The notes below the pieces were generated by a model. It was not told the origin of the DNA and searched no databases. It was given only the letters and a program-made list of their open reading frames with translations. From NCBI GenBank assembly GCA_013420905.1, contig JAAXNY010000008.1:1178001-1242000 (forward strand): DNA of 64,000 bases, given 5' to 3'. The position numbers and the translations under genes are program-made. Each line of letters starts with the position of its first letter. Position 1 is the stretch's first letter. Source of the stretch: Collybia mongolica. Its lineage: Eukaryota > Basidiomycota > Agaricomycetes > Agaricales > Clitocybaceae. This document shows positions 1 to 11,255 of the stretch, one piece after another.

Positions 1-1187
1 ACAGGAGAGCTGTGAATTTTTACACCACCTACCAAAGGATGTGGACGTGTCTAGTTTGAACGCCGCCATGGCGCGAGCCAATATACAACCTGGCACCGGT
101 CCTTTGGCTATACACAACCCCCCGGCGGATGAATTTCCTGCTCTTGGCTTCGAAATCAATGGCAACGGACGTGGTCGACGTGGTAGTCACTATGATAGAG
201 CATATAACGACCCTAGCCGGACCAGGTTCTCCGCCGCGGTCAAGAAACCTGCCGCGACTACAGCATCACAGAACAATGGAAATGATGCATCGCTGGCAGT
301 GAGAAGAGATATCATGGGCCCGTCTGCTGACAATTTACACCACCGCTCAGCAATCGTGGCACCACGGCCTTCGCCCAGGCTCAAGTTACACGCGCCATAT
401 CTACTCCCCACGCTCCCAACTGGAGAAGCTATCAACAGCATGTACATGGCGTATCGATCGCGTGCACTTCAACTTGGTGCTGCACGTAACGCTTGTCTAT
501 CACGTGCAGCTGATGCGTGGAGACGTGGAGACGGTGCAGCAGCCAAGAGATTTAGCAGGGAAGGACATGATCTCAATGCGAAAATGGGGGTAGAAATGGC
601 AGCTGCAGCTGCTAAGCTTGTCCGCGAGCGCGCAAAAGTCGCTGAACAGGCTGTCAGAAGCAGAGACGCCGGATGGTCCGATGATCCCGGGGATAGGAGT
701 AGTAGGGGCAATGTATGTGGGGGTGGGCTCGGTGTGTGCTTAGGTATTGCAAGGAAGGACTCAGGAGATGGGAAGATGTCATCCGAAGAGAGGATGGAGT
801 GCATGCTAGATTTACACGGGCTGCACTCAAATGAGGCGACTGAGGTCTTGGAGGAGTTTTTGCTTGCTGTAAGTTGCCATGTTACATCTTCCCTTGGCTT
901 TGCTGGTTAAGTCTTTCTGTTTCAAGTTGGAAAATGAACATTTTTATGGATTGGGTGAGTCTTGATTTGTCTGTCCTCCTTGGATTGATTCTGACGCCAT
1001 TCCACTCTTCACAGCCTACGCTATTGTCGGGGAAGAGAAACATACCGGAACCCAAGACCCTGGCCGAGGTGCTTCCCGTGCACGCTTGGCGACAGGTGTT
1101 CGCGAGTGGGTCCATCGATGGGGATACCCTTGGAGCGAACGAGACGGCATTATTTGTATCGACCCCTTGACCCATTCTTCCGAATAG
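1..1187 (+). CDS. CCCH zinc finger / DUF1771 / Smr-domain protein, 5' end cut by window
   Basis: The frame is open to the left edge, so the gene is partial. The model uses exons 1-868, 927-954 (28 bases) and 1015-1187, all with GT-AG borders and matching phases. The first residues contain C-x3-H followed by HLPKDVD, which looks like the end of a CCCH finger. A DUF1771-like helical region lies at about 440-625. The Smr domain starts at the LDLHGLH motif (about 808) and continues through GLAYAIVGEEKHTGTQD in exons 2-3 and GVREW plus DGIICIDPL near the end. Smr domains are nucleases or nucleic-acid binders, and fungal proteins with this order are thought to act in RNA metabolism or no-go mRNA decay; the exact role here is inferred. 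The small middle exon is required to restore the conserved LENEHFYGLAYAIVG segment. Confidence 0.85.
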
Positions 1188-2351
1188 ATTCCCAACCGTC
1201 TTCCGGCCGTTTGTAACGAGCATTCGGGTTAAGCAGGAACTATTTTCTTTTTGATGTTGTGTGTGCTATTTTTAAAGGAAGGCCTGAACTGTGTTGACAT
1301 TCGATAGGCTATATGTTGTACAAATTTGTTATGAACAGAAATGGGAAATACTCTTATCTCAACCCTGTTCTCTGTGGTATGCGTCGAGCTTGGGAAGGAT
1401 GGGTATCGTAAGTACGGCTTTTTGTTGATCGCTATTGACGTTTTTGTTATGATCTCTGTCGTGTAATCACCCTCAGCGTCATACCACGCCCAGTCCGACT
1501 AACCCGATGTCACATGAGGAGATACGCACAAGATGATGATCAAGAGGCTTCACAAACTGACTGCCCTTTCGGCATATAGAGCCTTTGACTCCTCGCCCAG
1601 AAATGCACAATGCCATTCTTCGCGCCTACGCCTTTGTCCTCCGAGTTCTTCTCCGAGGTCAAGCCCTCTTTACACCAGGTCGTACGTCACACTGAAGAAG
1701 AAAGACGTGGCTTGGTGCCGGTGGGGTTGACGCCCGGCATGCATAGCAAATTCCATCTACCGAAACTCACCCCACCTTGGGGCTATGTACCTTTTTCTTA
1801 GCCGAATTATTATCCATGGGTGCGATCTCACCGCCCAAACATGGCTCAGCCCCTCTGCTAAGAATTGCCACGCGCGAAATTCCCTCTTTCTTGGCCCGCC
1901 GCGCACACTTTGCCTTATCAACTGCTCAGTTTCTCGGCATGCATATTTATACAGCGGCCTTGGGGGATATTCACTTCAACCCCGTTCCTTCTTTCTTGTA
2001 ACATCGAAAGGTACAACCATAGGACATACATCACCACAGGCGACCATCCTTTTAAAGGACTTCGATGACGAGAGAGGCATATGGGGAGTGCCATAGGTAT
2101 GTGGATATTATCTTTGTAGCATCACACAATGACGATTCTGTGTCTGTTAGCGCCGATAACGGGTGAGCCCTATACTATCTTTGTTGAGTAAGCATGGAAT
2201 GAACGGCTTTAGCGTTAGTTGTGACCTTGGTATTGCTCCTTGCTGGTTGGTTTTCCTCTATCGCTGAGAAGTTCACACCACATTTACACCACTACAACAG
2301 TAACTGCATGGAACAAGGGTACGCAAGAGAGCCATCAGTGTTCAAAGGTGC
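1188..2351. other. Intergenic region, no gene recognised
   Basis: Only short frames with no recognisable domain and no consistent splice structure are seen. It presumably holds the 3' end of the Smr gene and the promoter of the membrane-protein gene that follows. Confidence 0.5.
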
Positions 2352-3627
2352 ATGGCTGAGCTTCTAATAGATCTTCTTCGTACTCAGAATAAGCATACAG
2401 AACAGGGATGCACTGCATCTGTCACACTCCAAGTATCTCCCGAAAGCAATCCTCGGCAATCGCTCTTGCCTGACTTATTCCGAACCCCCGGCCGTCTGTA
2501 CAACTACCTCGTCGCTCTAATCTCTCAATTATTCGGATTAATCCCATCCCTACTCCTTCCGGTTCTTCTCTGCATGCCCCTTTATTACTTATCTCAGGCT
2601 TCCGAACTTGTCGCACATTTTGACTACTGTCGCAATGAATACGATCAATGGATCGAGGCTTCTAATAGTTTTCCACACATAGAAGCGCGACCTGTGGTTG
2701 ATGGTATTATCGATAATACTGACAACCGCAGCCCTCGAATACTCAACTACCACATTGAACACGTCGTCTTGGATGAGCAACATGTTATCAATGGTCAATT
2801 TCCGTACGACATTGTCACGCTGCCACTCACCGTAGCTCCCCCGGACTCTGTCCTTAAACTTCAGCATCTGTGGTATAATTATCTTGATTCACGTATCATG
2901 GAATGGAGAATCCTCACTACCACTGCCTGTGTATTTCTCGCGTGCGTGACTGAAAGTCCTGATTTTGCTGTTACTAACTAGAGGCTTCGTGTGCAGCGCT
3001 TCACCAACCATCTTCCAGATTCCAGAGGCTGGTGATGATCCCATCACACGATCAGTAGCATTTCTGGCACTTTGCCGTGCCTTGTCAGGAATAATCTTTG
3101 GGCCTGTCTTTTTTCTCTATTTCCGAAGAAGTCAGGCCAGAAGCGTCCACTTTGCTTTCATATGGTGTCAGGTAAGCCAGACCTGGATTCCTCACCCCCT
3201 CCCCGATCTCCTAACAATCAAAACAGAAGGCGGGTAAGGCCCAACAGGCGACCAGTGGCACGCAATGGTCCCCTTGGATAATGTTGTCTCTTCCTGCAGT
3301 CGCTACTTGCTGGTAAAAACCCATCACCATTACCATCGGTAACCACATCTGACGATTAAGATATGCAGGGCAGCCGTATTTTACCTACTCGCCATATTCA
3401 GCTTCATCTGGAGGACTGGCTCAACAGCGGATCCTTCGCCGTCGTCGGCAAATAACCCAGGGCATCACCCTATGACCATACCTTTGGCCATGGCGGTACG
3501 AATCACTATCACCATAGCGACAGTTGTAGATATTGGCTGTATGGTATGGGTATGGAGAACTCTGAGAGGTGCCCACTTGTTCCTTTCCAAAGGAAGCGAT
3601 ATTCCGGGCCGAGAGTCATCCCGCTAG
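2352..3627 (+). CDS. Uncharacterised multi-pass membrane protein, copy A
   Basis: Exons 2352-2941, 2997-3171, 3227-3312 and 3369-3627 join in phase to give 369 residues. Hydrophobic segments are visible near residues 60-85 and in exons 2, 3 and 4 (segments such as SVAFLALCRAL and MLSLPAVATCWAAVFYLLAIF), so about four or five membrane passes are likely. A conserved YLDSRIMEWRI motif precedes the first intron and FQIPEAGDDPITR follows it. I know this kind of protein only as a hypothetical family common in agaricomycetes; no function is known to me. A second copy with the same motifs and intron positions lies at 4517-5594. The ATG at 2352 is the first in frame, and the C-terminal tail is polar. 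Confidence 0.75.
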
Positions 3628-4516
3628 ACTTAATAAACAATAATAAATAGCCCTCGAACTTCTTACCTCCAGTAAGTTTCTCTTGGTCGACAGCTTCACA
3701 GCATAACATCTCAAAAAATGTCCTGCAAGCAAATGCGCCGAAACTACGTATACCTTGGGTTAGACTGCTGCACAGCCTCACCTTGAGGAAACAATCCTAA
3801 GTTCTTCAAGCCAAGGCCGAGGAGCCAATAGTCGCCGTTGTAGTCGGTATTACAACCAACACCGACCATTCAAAACTCTGCCCTCTTTATTATTAAATCT
3901 GCTTTCTGAGCCATAGGGGTGCCGCCGGCGACGTTCCTGGCTGTGCAACTAACGACGTCTATATATTTATTCACGTCTCTACGATTCGACTACGGAGAGA
4001 GCGTGGGGATTATGCTGGGTTCCTTTATTAATAAGGAGTAGTCTGTCGTTGATGGTTATGTCGTCTGCCTCTCTCTTTTCTCGACGACCTTGACAATTTC
4101 GACTTTCGAACCAGGGCAGGCCCATTTTTATGCATACATGAGCATTTGTGGACAATCTCACAGGTATTCCCAAACTAGGACCAGACTCCAGTAAGATGGT
4201 CAACACGTCGTGAATACACAGATTTAAAGTTATTTTAGGTGTGAATCATGCATTATCAGTAGTACACCCTCCCCGTATGTACCTCTTCTCGGTTTGGCAA
4301 TTATTTTTGCCTTGACGCGACGCACACGTTAGTGACTGTCTGGAACGCGGTTGTGCGACTCTACGTCTCGATGGTGAGTGATTCTAAATCATAACCCGAA
4401 GACTACCAAGTTACATTGAAGTATCGCGATCTATAGCAGAGACTTCTCAAGCTACTTCAACTCCATCATTATTTTTCAAACTGGGGGCTCAAATTCGGGA
4501 GCAATCTCGACACTAA
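3628..4516. other. Spacer between the two membrane-protein copies
   Basis: No gene is recognised. The right end (about 4400-4513) is open in the frame of copy B and resembles its lost N-terminal part, but it contains no ATG in frame and runs into a TAA at 4514-4516. Confidence 0.5.
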
Positions 4517-5594
4517 ATATGCAACCTGCTGCACATTCTTCAATATGTATACATCCCAATTCTGTTGCTCTGGCCAATTTACTATGCCGACCAAGCGTCG
4601 AATATTCTCGGACTGGCCAACCAATGCGAATCCGGCGAGGGATTGACGAGTGTCCTAACGAACCCCGTTACGATCAGCCCAACTGCAGGACAGACGGCAC
4701 ACGCGAACGATAATATCGAATTACAGGCAATCGTACACAACCCGAGCGATAACCCCACGGCAGCTCTGACTACAGATACTATTTCCAACCCATCCCCGCA
4801 CTCGCCAGCACCTCAACTGCCGTCGTCCGTGTACGCTAAAGATTTGGAAGTCGCATGGGTTGATTATCTTGATTCACGAATCATAGAATGGAGAATTTCC
4901 ACGACTACTGCCTGCGTATTTGTAGCGTAAGTGACGTGTATTATTGTTTAAACATGATTTTAATGTATATACATGCGGCCAATTCAGCGCTTCTCCAACC
5001 TTATTTCAGATACCAGAGGCTAGCGATGACCCTATAACTCGCTCGATTGCGTTTTTGGCTCTTTGTCGCGCCCTTGTTGGTATCATATACGGCCCAATAT
5101 GTCTAATATATTTTAAAAGAAGCCAGGTAAGGACTGTCCGTTACGCCTATGCTTGGTGCATGGTGCGTCGAATTATCCTTATTACACCATCTGTTCATTG
5201 TTTATTATCTTCAAAGAATGCCCAAGAATCGGGGATTTTCCTGCAATGGAGTTCTTGGATTTTGTTGTCTCTACCAGCAATTTCGACTTGTTGGTGAGTC
5301 CTACCTCATAATCCACACTGAGTCGAAGTTGCGAACATCCTTTTCAGGGCATTCATATTCTACTTGATAGCAATTTTCAGTTTTATCTGGCGCACAGGTT
5401 CCATCGCGGACCCTTCGCCTACCTCGCCTGATAACCCAAGCTATCACCCTATGGCTGTTCCACTGGCACTTGCAATACGTATTGCAATCACGACAGTTAC
5501 GATCATGGATTTAGGTTGGATAGTATGGGTATGGAAGATATTAAGAGGCCTTGACGCTGCGGCTGCCATTAACGAACACACGGAAGCTAGTTAG
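4517..5594 (+). pseudogene. Membrane protein, copy B; N-terminus missing or disrupted
   Basis: From 4517 the frame encodes a hydrophobic segment followed by the same YLDSRIIEWRI, FQIPEASDDPITR and C-terminal WRTGSIADPSP features as copy A. Exons end 4926, then 4988-5162, 5217-5293 and 5348-5594. Exon 2 is 175 bases in both copies and the three intron phases are identical, so the two arose by tandem duplication. The body is intact to a TAG at 5592-5594. The 5' part is the problem: an in-frame TAA (4514-4516) sits directly before the first membrane segment and I find no in-frame ATG upstream of it. Either this copy is a pseudogene or an unseen upstream exon splices past the stop. Confidence 0.55.
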
Positions 5595-7119
5595 TGCAGA
5601 CTGCTGTGGTTAATTCAGTGTGCATCACGTTCCTAGCATTACGGCCAGTAACGAATGCTCTAAAACAGTGACCCGTTCTATTCGTTGAGTTGGAGTCCGC
5701 CATACTACCGAAGTTCGGCGTATGGGGAGTGGTGATTTGAGGAACATGGACGAGCCGGATGTCTGATACGGGCAATGCAATACCATTGGGAGATCCTTGT
5801 GCTATGAGTACTCACATAAACTTACCGCGGGCTTCTGCCTGCAGACCTCAATTGAAGGTAGGTTATCTTTGGTAGCACTATGATAGATCGTGAGCGTTGA
5901 TGAGATAGATCTGTGAACGATTATCAGTAAGCGGGATAGGTAGGATGTGCCAGAACGATAATCTCGAAGTAGTCTCTAAGAAAATACCTCGAATACAACT
6001 CTTTACTGTGCATCAGGATTTCTCTAGGATGACTTAGTTATATAACGCGACTATACCATAGTTGATCCTCAAAATGCGTACGCGTTGTTTGTTATTGTGT
6101 CTGACTTTGATATTCCGGGTCCGGTAAAGTTTAAGTTCACAGTTAAAGTTTCAGTAATGCCAGCTCTACCGGTTCTGCAAGGAGACATTTTTCTTTCAAT
6201 TGGCCTTGGATTTGTCCTTCGTAGCTTCATACTCAGCTCTAGGGCATCATTCGGAGGGCAATTTACAACTGCCCTAGGGGATTACTGCTCGTTGCCCCTT
6301 GTCTCCCCGATGGGCTGTGTTAAACACTCTGACAATAAGGCTCCTCGGATTTCGACACCACCCCCTTTTATGTAAACCTTCAAGTGATTTGGCGGGTCAG
6401 GTTTGTATTGTGTGCCCCTATTCTAAGACCGCGTCGGATTTGGCAGCGACTAGTGCTAGTATTGGTGGTGATACCTCCCGCTCCGCAGTTCACCAGGCCG
6501 TTGTTACAAGGATAGAGAAATTCTATTTCTTATTCCCTTTGTTACTATGTCTCTCCTTTCCTTCCCGCTTTACAACTCTGCAATATTGTATGTACTTCAT
6601 CGGAAGACGACAGAAAGTTCATATATGAAGTGTGGGTCAACGCAAATTAACACTCTCCTCGGAATATTAATGTATATCCAGCCCATCAAGTTGCCAACAA
6701 CGATTCTAATTCTTTGCCCATCCACATTGTCGATTCCTACAAGAAGTAACATGTGTAAACTTTTCCTTTACAATATTCCAAATCCCAGAAGTTACCAGTG
6801 TTCCCCCAATACGCGTCGACACCCCGGTGATAAAAATATTCGCTTTTGAAGTGTCCTCACTGAGGTACCCCTTACACAGGGCACTCCTCTCAATCCTTCT
6901 GTAATGCTCAGCTTTACGCTGCGTTCGACTGACTAGGAGTCGGAGGATAATCAGATGCCGCCACAGGGTGTTTGGAAGGCCTTAAGAAGATACAGAGCCG
7001 AAAATTATAGCATAGCAGGAGCAGTCAACATTTGATGAATGTGATTAAATGTACTTTACTTCCTCAGACAGCGCACATACAGATCTGTAGATGCGCGTTT
7101 TGCCAATGGGTATCCCCAT
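5595..7119. other. Intergenic region, no gene recognised
   Basis: About 1.5 kb with only short frames lacking recognisable motifs. It separates the plus-strand membrane-protein pair from the minus-strand asparaginyl-tRNA synthetase. Confidence 0.5.
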
Positions 7120-9050
7120 TCAAAGCAACATCCTCCCTGCCCATCGAGGCATGGGAACACATTCTCTGATATTGTCTATTCCTCCGACCCAGCCAACGAG
7201 TCGTTCGAAACCCATCCCAAAGCCAACATGAGGCGCGCCACCGTATCTCCGTAGCTCTAAATACCATTTATATTCCTCTGCGTTTGTCTCAGCTCCTACA
7301 TTCGCCCATTCGTCCAAAATTTCAGTCCTTTCTTCCCTGACACTTCCCCCGACGAGCTCGCCAACATATGGCACGATCAAGTCGAAACATGCCACAGTTG
7401 TCCCTTCGTCGTTGACCCGCATATAGAATGGCTTGATCGCTGATGGGTAATCTGTTATGAAGACTGGCCCTCCGATCAGCCTCTCTGCAATCCAGCGTTC
7501 GTGCTCGCTCTGTAGCGGCCAACCCCATTTTGGCTCGTAATTGAATTTCTGCGATGCTGTCATTGAATTGTTGTGCTCTTCCAGGTGACGAATAGCCGAG
7601 GTGTATGACATCCGCGTCCAAGGTGTCGAGGAGCTAAAAGCTTCCTCTAACGAACGCCTCTTCAGTTCGTCTCCACCTTTCCACAGAACATCCATGTCGC
7701 TACTTTGGCCCACGACAAATTCGCCCACGACATCCCTCAAGCAGCTTTCTACGAAGCCGCACATGTCTGTCACCTGCTTCCCATCGCCACTCTGAGTTTC
7801 TGCAGTATTGATGACCCACTCAGCCTCCATCATCCAGAATTCAGCCAAGTGTCGACCTGTCAAAGAGGGCTCTGCACGGAAACAGGGTGCTAGGGTATAT
7901 ACACGAGAGAGGGCTGTCGCCAATGCCTCCAAATGAAGTTGATGGGACACCGTCAGGTATGCCGGCCGTGAAAAGAAATCTGCAGGGGCGATAGACTGAG
8001 GATCTTTGATGGAAGACGGGTCGGCTTGCCAAGCAGGGTGCTCTCTGGTGATTTTTGCGATTTCGAAGGCCTCTCCAGCACCTTCGGCGTCGTTGCCGGT
8101 TATTATGGGGGTATCCGCATAAATGAAGCCTTGTTTCTGAAAAGTCAAGGATTGTCAGGGGGGAAACGGGGACACTAGATAGTGATGCAGCTTACGTCGA
8201 AGAATGTTCCTATATTCTTTCGTAGCCCGTTTCGAAGACGGATCATGGATGCAATGGCGTCGGTCCTGGCTCGGAGGTGGACATGGTCCCGTAGATATTC
8301 ATTGGAGAGGGCCTTTTTTTGGATTGGATATGTCTATGTAGATGGAAACACGAATAAGCGACGCGGAATGTTTGGTTTTGCGATATAAGTGACGGTTGGC
8401 GTTCAACCGCGCTAGCGCCAGGGGCCGGCGGTCGAAATGCTCAAAAGTACCGCTTTCTCCAGTGTTTCAGCGGACTCCCGGAGTATGTAGAACGTCTGAA
8501 GACATCTGCTTCGTACCGTTACGCCGTGGCGTGGAGAACGTGTTATATAAAGAAAAAAACTACAGCTTACCTCCGGATCGCATTTCCCCAACAGCTGCAC
8601 TTTCCCCCTCGCCGTGTTTTTCCCTGATGCGTCTTCTTTTGAGCTTGCATCAGTATCACCTTTACCTAACTCCACAAGCAGCTCCTTTTCTTGGCCGGCC
8701 CCAGGTGAAGGGAGGAGCTTCCCTGTGAGTTGAACAGCAGCACCGTTTGTGAGTCTGGAGGATACAGCATTATCAGGACGGAGCGGAAGGAGAACTTGAT
8801 AGACGCACCCCTTTATACTCTCTCCATAGCCGGTGAATACAGCTTGGAGGCCTTCAGCGGAGCTTCCGTCAGTAAGCACAGCAAACGCAACGTTTTTCTG
8901 TTTCCGTATGGACTTTATCCATCCTGAAACGGTCACTGGTGTGTCATCTGTGGTTGTAGCAGCGAGGAGCTGTCGAATTGTTGGAGGGAGTAAACGTGAG
9001 GACGATGGATGTTTTGCTGTGAGTGTTGAGGCAAGTCGCCGTATGAGCAT
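7120..9050 (-). CDS. SLM5: Asparaginyl-tRNA synthetase, mitochondrial
   Basis: Three exons on the minus strand (9050-8571, 8333-8196, 8136-7120), all phase 0, give 544 residues. The product charges mitochondrial tRNA-Asn with asparagine. An OB-fold anticodon-binding domain comes first (VTVSGWIKSIRKQKNVAF, about residues 40-60). The class II catalytic core follows: YPIQKK, the motif 1 region FFDKQGFIYADTPIIT, EGAGE, the motif 2 residues FRAE in APCFRAEPS, and motif 3 GFGMGFERL near the C-terminus. The ATG at 9050 is chosen because the residues after it (MLIRRLASTL) form a basic, Ser/Thr-rich presequence suited to mitochondrial import. The first intron is unusually long here, 237 bases. The symbol follows the yeast gene; NARS2 is the animal name. 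The closest alternative, AspRS, lacks this combination of OB-fold and EGAGE context. Confidence 0.92.
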
Positions 9051-9203
9051 CACGGGTGTCAATGACTCGATCAAAGTTTGACGCGACAGAAATTGGGTTG
9101 GCTGCAGGAAATTTAGTTCAATTTGGAATAGTCTAGATCGTTTAACATTCTGAAGGTTATAGATGACTATGTTTACGGTACATTGTAGTATTTTGTGGTA
9201 TTT

Positions 9204-10771
9204 TCAAATAGACGCTTGTATATATACTTCCTCCTCTCGCCAGCATTCCTTGGCCGCCTTTCCACCGTCACCAATGCAACAATCTTTCTCACAAGAGAAA
9301 ATCATACAGGTACCCCAATCCATACCCCGCGTTGCATTACCCTTCAGGGCCCGTTCTACCGCCTGGCGCCGTTCCTCATTGGTCATTTCTTGACTCTCCT
9401 CTACCTCATCCCCACGACGAAGGACATTTATCAAATTCGGCATAAGTTGACATTCGAACACTCGCTTCGACCTGCAGGAGGGGCAGGGTGGCACCGATGG
9501 CGCGTATGTGCGTTTTGGTGTGGATACTATAGTGAAAGCTGCTTTTGTTACAGGGAGAGCCGGCGCCGGGGGAGCGGGGAAGAGAGATTCGAAGATTTTG
9601 TCTGACGAAAAGGGCAATGGCGTGCCATTCAATTCATACCTATGGTGGTTGATCGGTTTAAGAGGAAACATACAATTACATGAGAACGCACCTAACACAT
9701 TGTTCCCCTTCGAATCCGACGCGCTTTGTGAACCGTTCAAAAACATGATCCATTTCTAGGGAATTTTCGTATGCTTCGGACGCCCAGGAGATGTCCTTGC
9801 CGTCCTTTCCATTCTCATTTAGAGGATCTACTACTTGAGTGCCAGGAGGTAGCTTGGGCTTAGATTGAGGAGGTAGATATTCAGAAGCTGTGGAGAGGTA
9901 GAGCGGAAGGTATGATGGCGCAGATTTCCATGGGGATTCAGCGATGGTTACCGAAGCTAGAGCTGTCAACAGAGACTCCTCAGAGGAGTTTGGCGCCTCG
10001 TTCTCTGCATCACAAGGGTCTTCATGATCGTGATCGGTGAATTCTTCAGCTGGAGGTGGAAGGCTCGTGCTATCCCCGAAGATTTGTGCGCCTAAGCCTA
10101 ACGGATTGGGGTTTGATGGCATCTTCATCTGTTTCGTCCCTCGTTAGGCAGCCTTTCGTAAAGCACACTGATGTGTACTTACTGAAAAAGGATTGACTTT
10201 CGCAGCATTGTTCTTCTCGGCTCGGGCCAACGCATCTGCTTTGGCGATTACGGCTGCGCGCTTTTTTGCAAGTTTCTTTTCGAGTTTAGCAGCGTATTTT
10301 TCGTTGTGACGGAGGCCTCGCCAGGCTCGCACACTGATAGATGGAAACGTTGTGAAACACAGATCCGTGGGCAGGCATCCTGAGACGCTTACCTGCCTTG
10401 TTTACCCTGACATGGTGCGCGCGCGCAGCCGAATATGTAGAGAGCACGATCCATGGGGCTGTCCTCGAACGGACACCACATCTGAACCAGAAGTTCAGAT
10501 GGGTTTGAGCACACTTTGCATTGGGACGAAGAGAGAGAAGGTTCACGCGAAGGAAGAAATGCCTGGGATACAGGTCAAGATATTCGGTATGGTAGTACAT
10601 GTGTGAGATAGATCGTACAGGATGCCCTCCGATACGAGAAACGGCTGCGTCTACGATATCTGTAGGGGTCTCAACGAGACCATCTGGGACACCTAATAGC
10701 ACTGAGGTCTCTACGTCTGACACGACCTCATCGTCGGAATCTGACCAGTCCTCTTGGTGTAGGGGCGACAT
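9204..10771 (-). CDS. TSR4: Tsr4/PDCD2-family ribosome assembly factor
   Basis: Five exons (10771-10619, 10562-10393, 10333-10183, 10128-9692, 9639-9204) give 448 residues. The N-terminal part has VLLGVPDG, RIGGHPAFLP and a Cys-pair zinc site (CKVCSNP ... CARAPC). The C-terminal PDCD2_C domain has VRYELNGTPL, CPSCRSKRVFECQLMPNL and DWGTCMIFSCEKDC, ending at WREEEVYIQ. Yeast Tsr4 is a dedicated chaperone for ribosomal protein uS5 (Rps2) and is needed for 20S pre-rRNA processing in 40S assembly; the fungal architecture here matches. The start ATG at 10771 is the first in frame before a conserved acidic stretch. It lies 153 bases upstream of the tRNA synthetase on the same strand and diverges from the transcription factor at 11256. 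Confidence 0.93.
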
Positions 10772-11255
10772 CGAAGTGAATGACGGCAAGGTCTAGGGAA
10801 AAGGGGGGTGGATCAGAATGATTCCGGGGTATAAAATAACAAGAAAACGAGAAAAAGGAATCAGAAAAGCATGAATGGTATATATTTGATTGAGTCGTCA
10901 CGTTTCCGCTGAAACAAAGAAACTCGGTCTCCGCAGATTCAGACTCGTCATCTAAATAATCTCATCACAAGGAAAGGGGATAGGACGGAATGCTTACTGG
11001 GTTTCGATGTGTTGGTCAGAGTAAAGGCAGTGAGGGACAAGGAGGAGATTTTTTTTTAAGAAACAGGGTCGAACCAAACAAGGCCAAGCTCGGTTGGGGA
11101 AACGGCCCGATATGGGAGCAGCAGGTAGAAAGTCATGAGAAGCTAAGGCTCTAGCCGACACTCTTAACGGAGGATGGTGCTGGCCGACCACCGCTAATCC
11201 ACACCGTCCCTTTCCTTTATACCACCATCTCCGCCAACCTACCCCCCCACAGTAC
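10772..11255. promoter_or_regulatory. Shared upstream region of TSR4 (minus) and a Zn2Cys6 factor (plus)
   Basis: The 484 bases between two divergent start codons must hold both promoters. It contains A- and T-rich tracts (for example around 10831-10860 and 11051-11058) but no element I can assign. Confidence 0.5.

Noticed and set aside
4080..4170. Possible tRNA gene from a GGTTCGAA-like word on the minus strand
   Set aside because: I could not fold acceptor, D and anticodon stems around it.
8334..8570. An extra exon inside the long first intron of the asparaginyl-tRNA synthetase
   Set aside because: Joining 8571 directly to 8333 gives an unbroken conserved CDPETYPIQKK, so no exon is missing.
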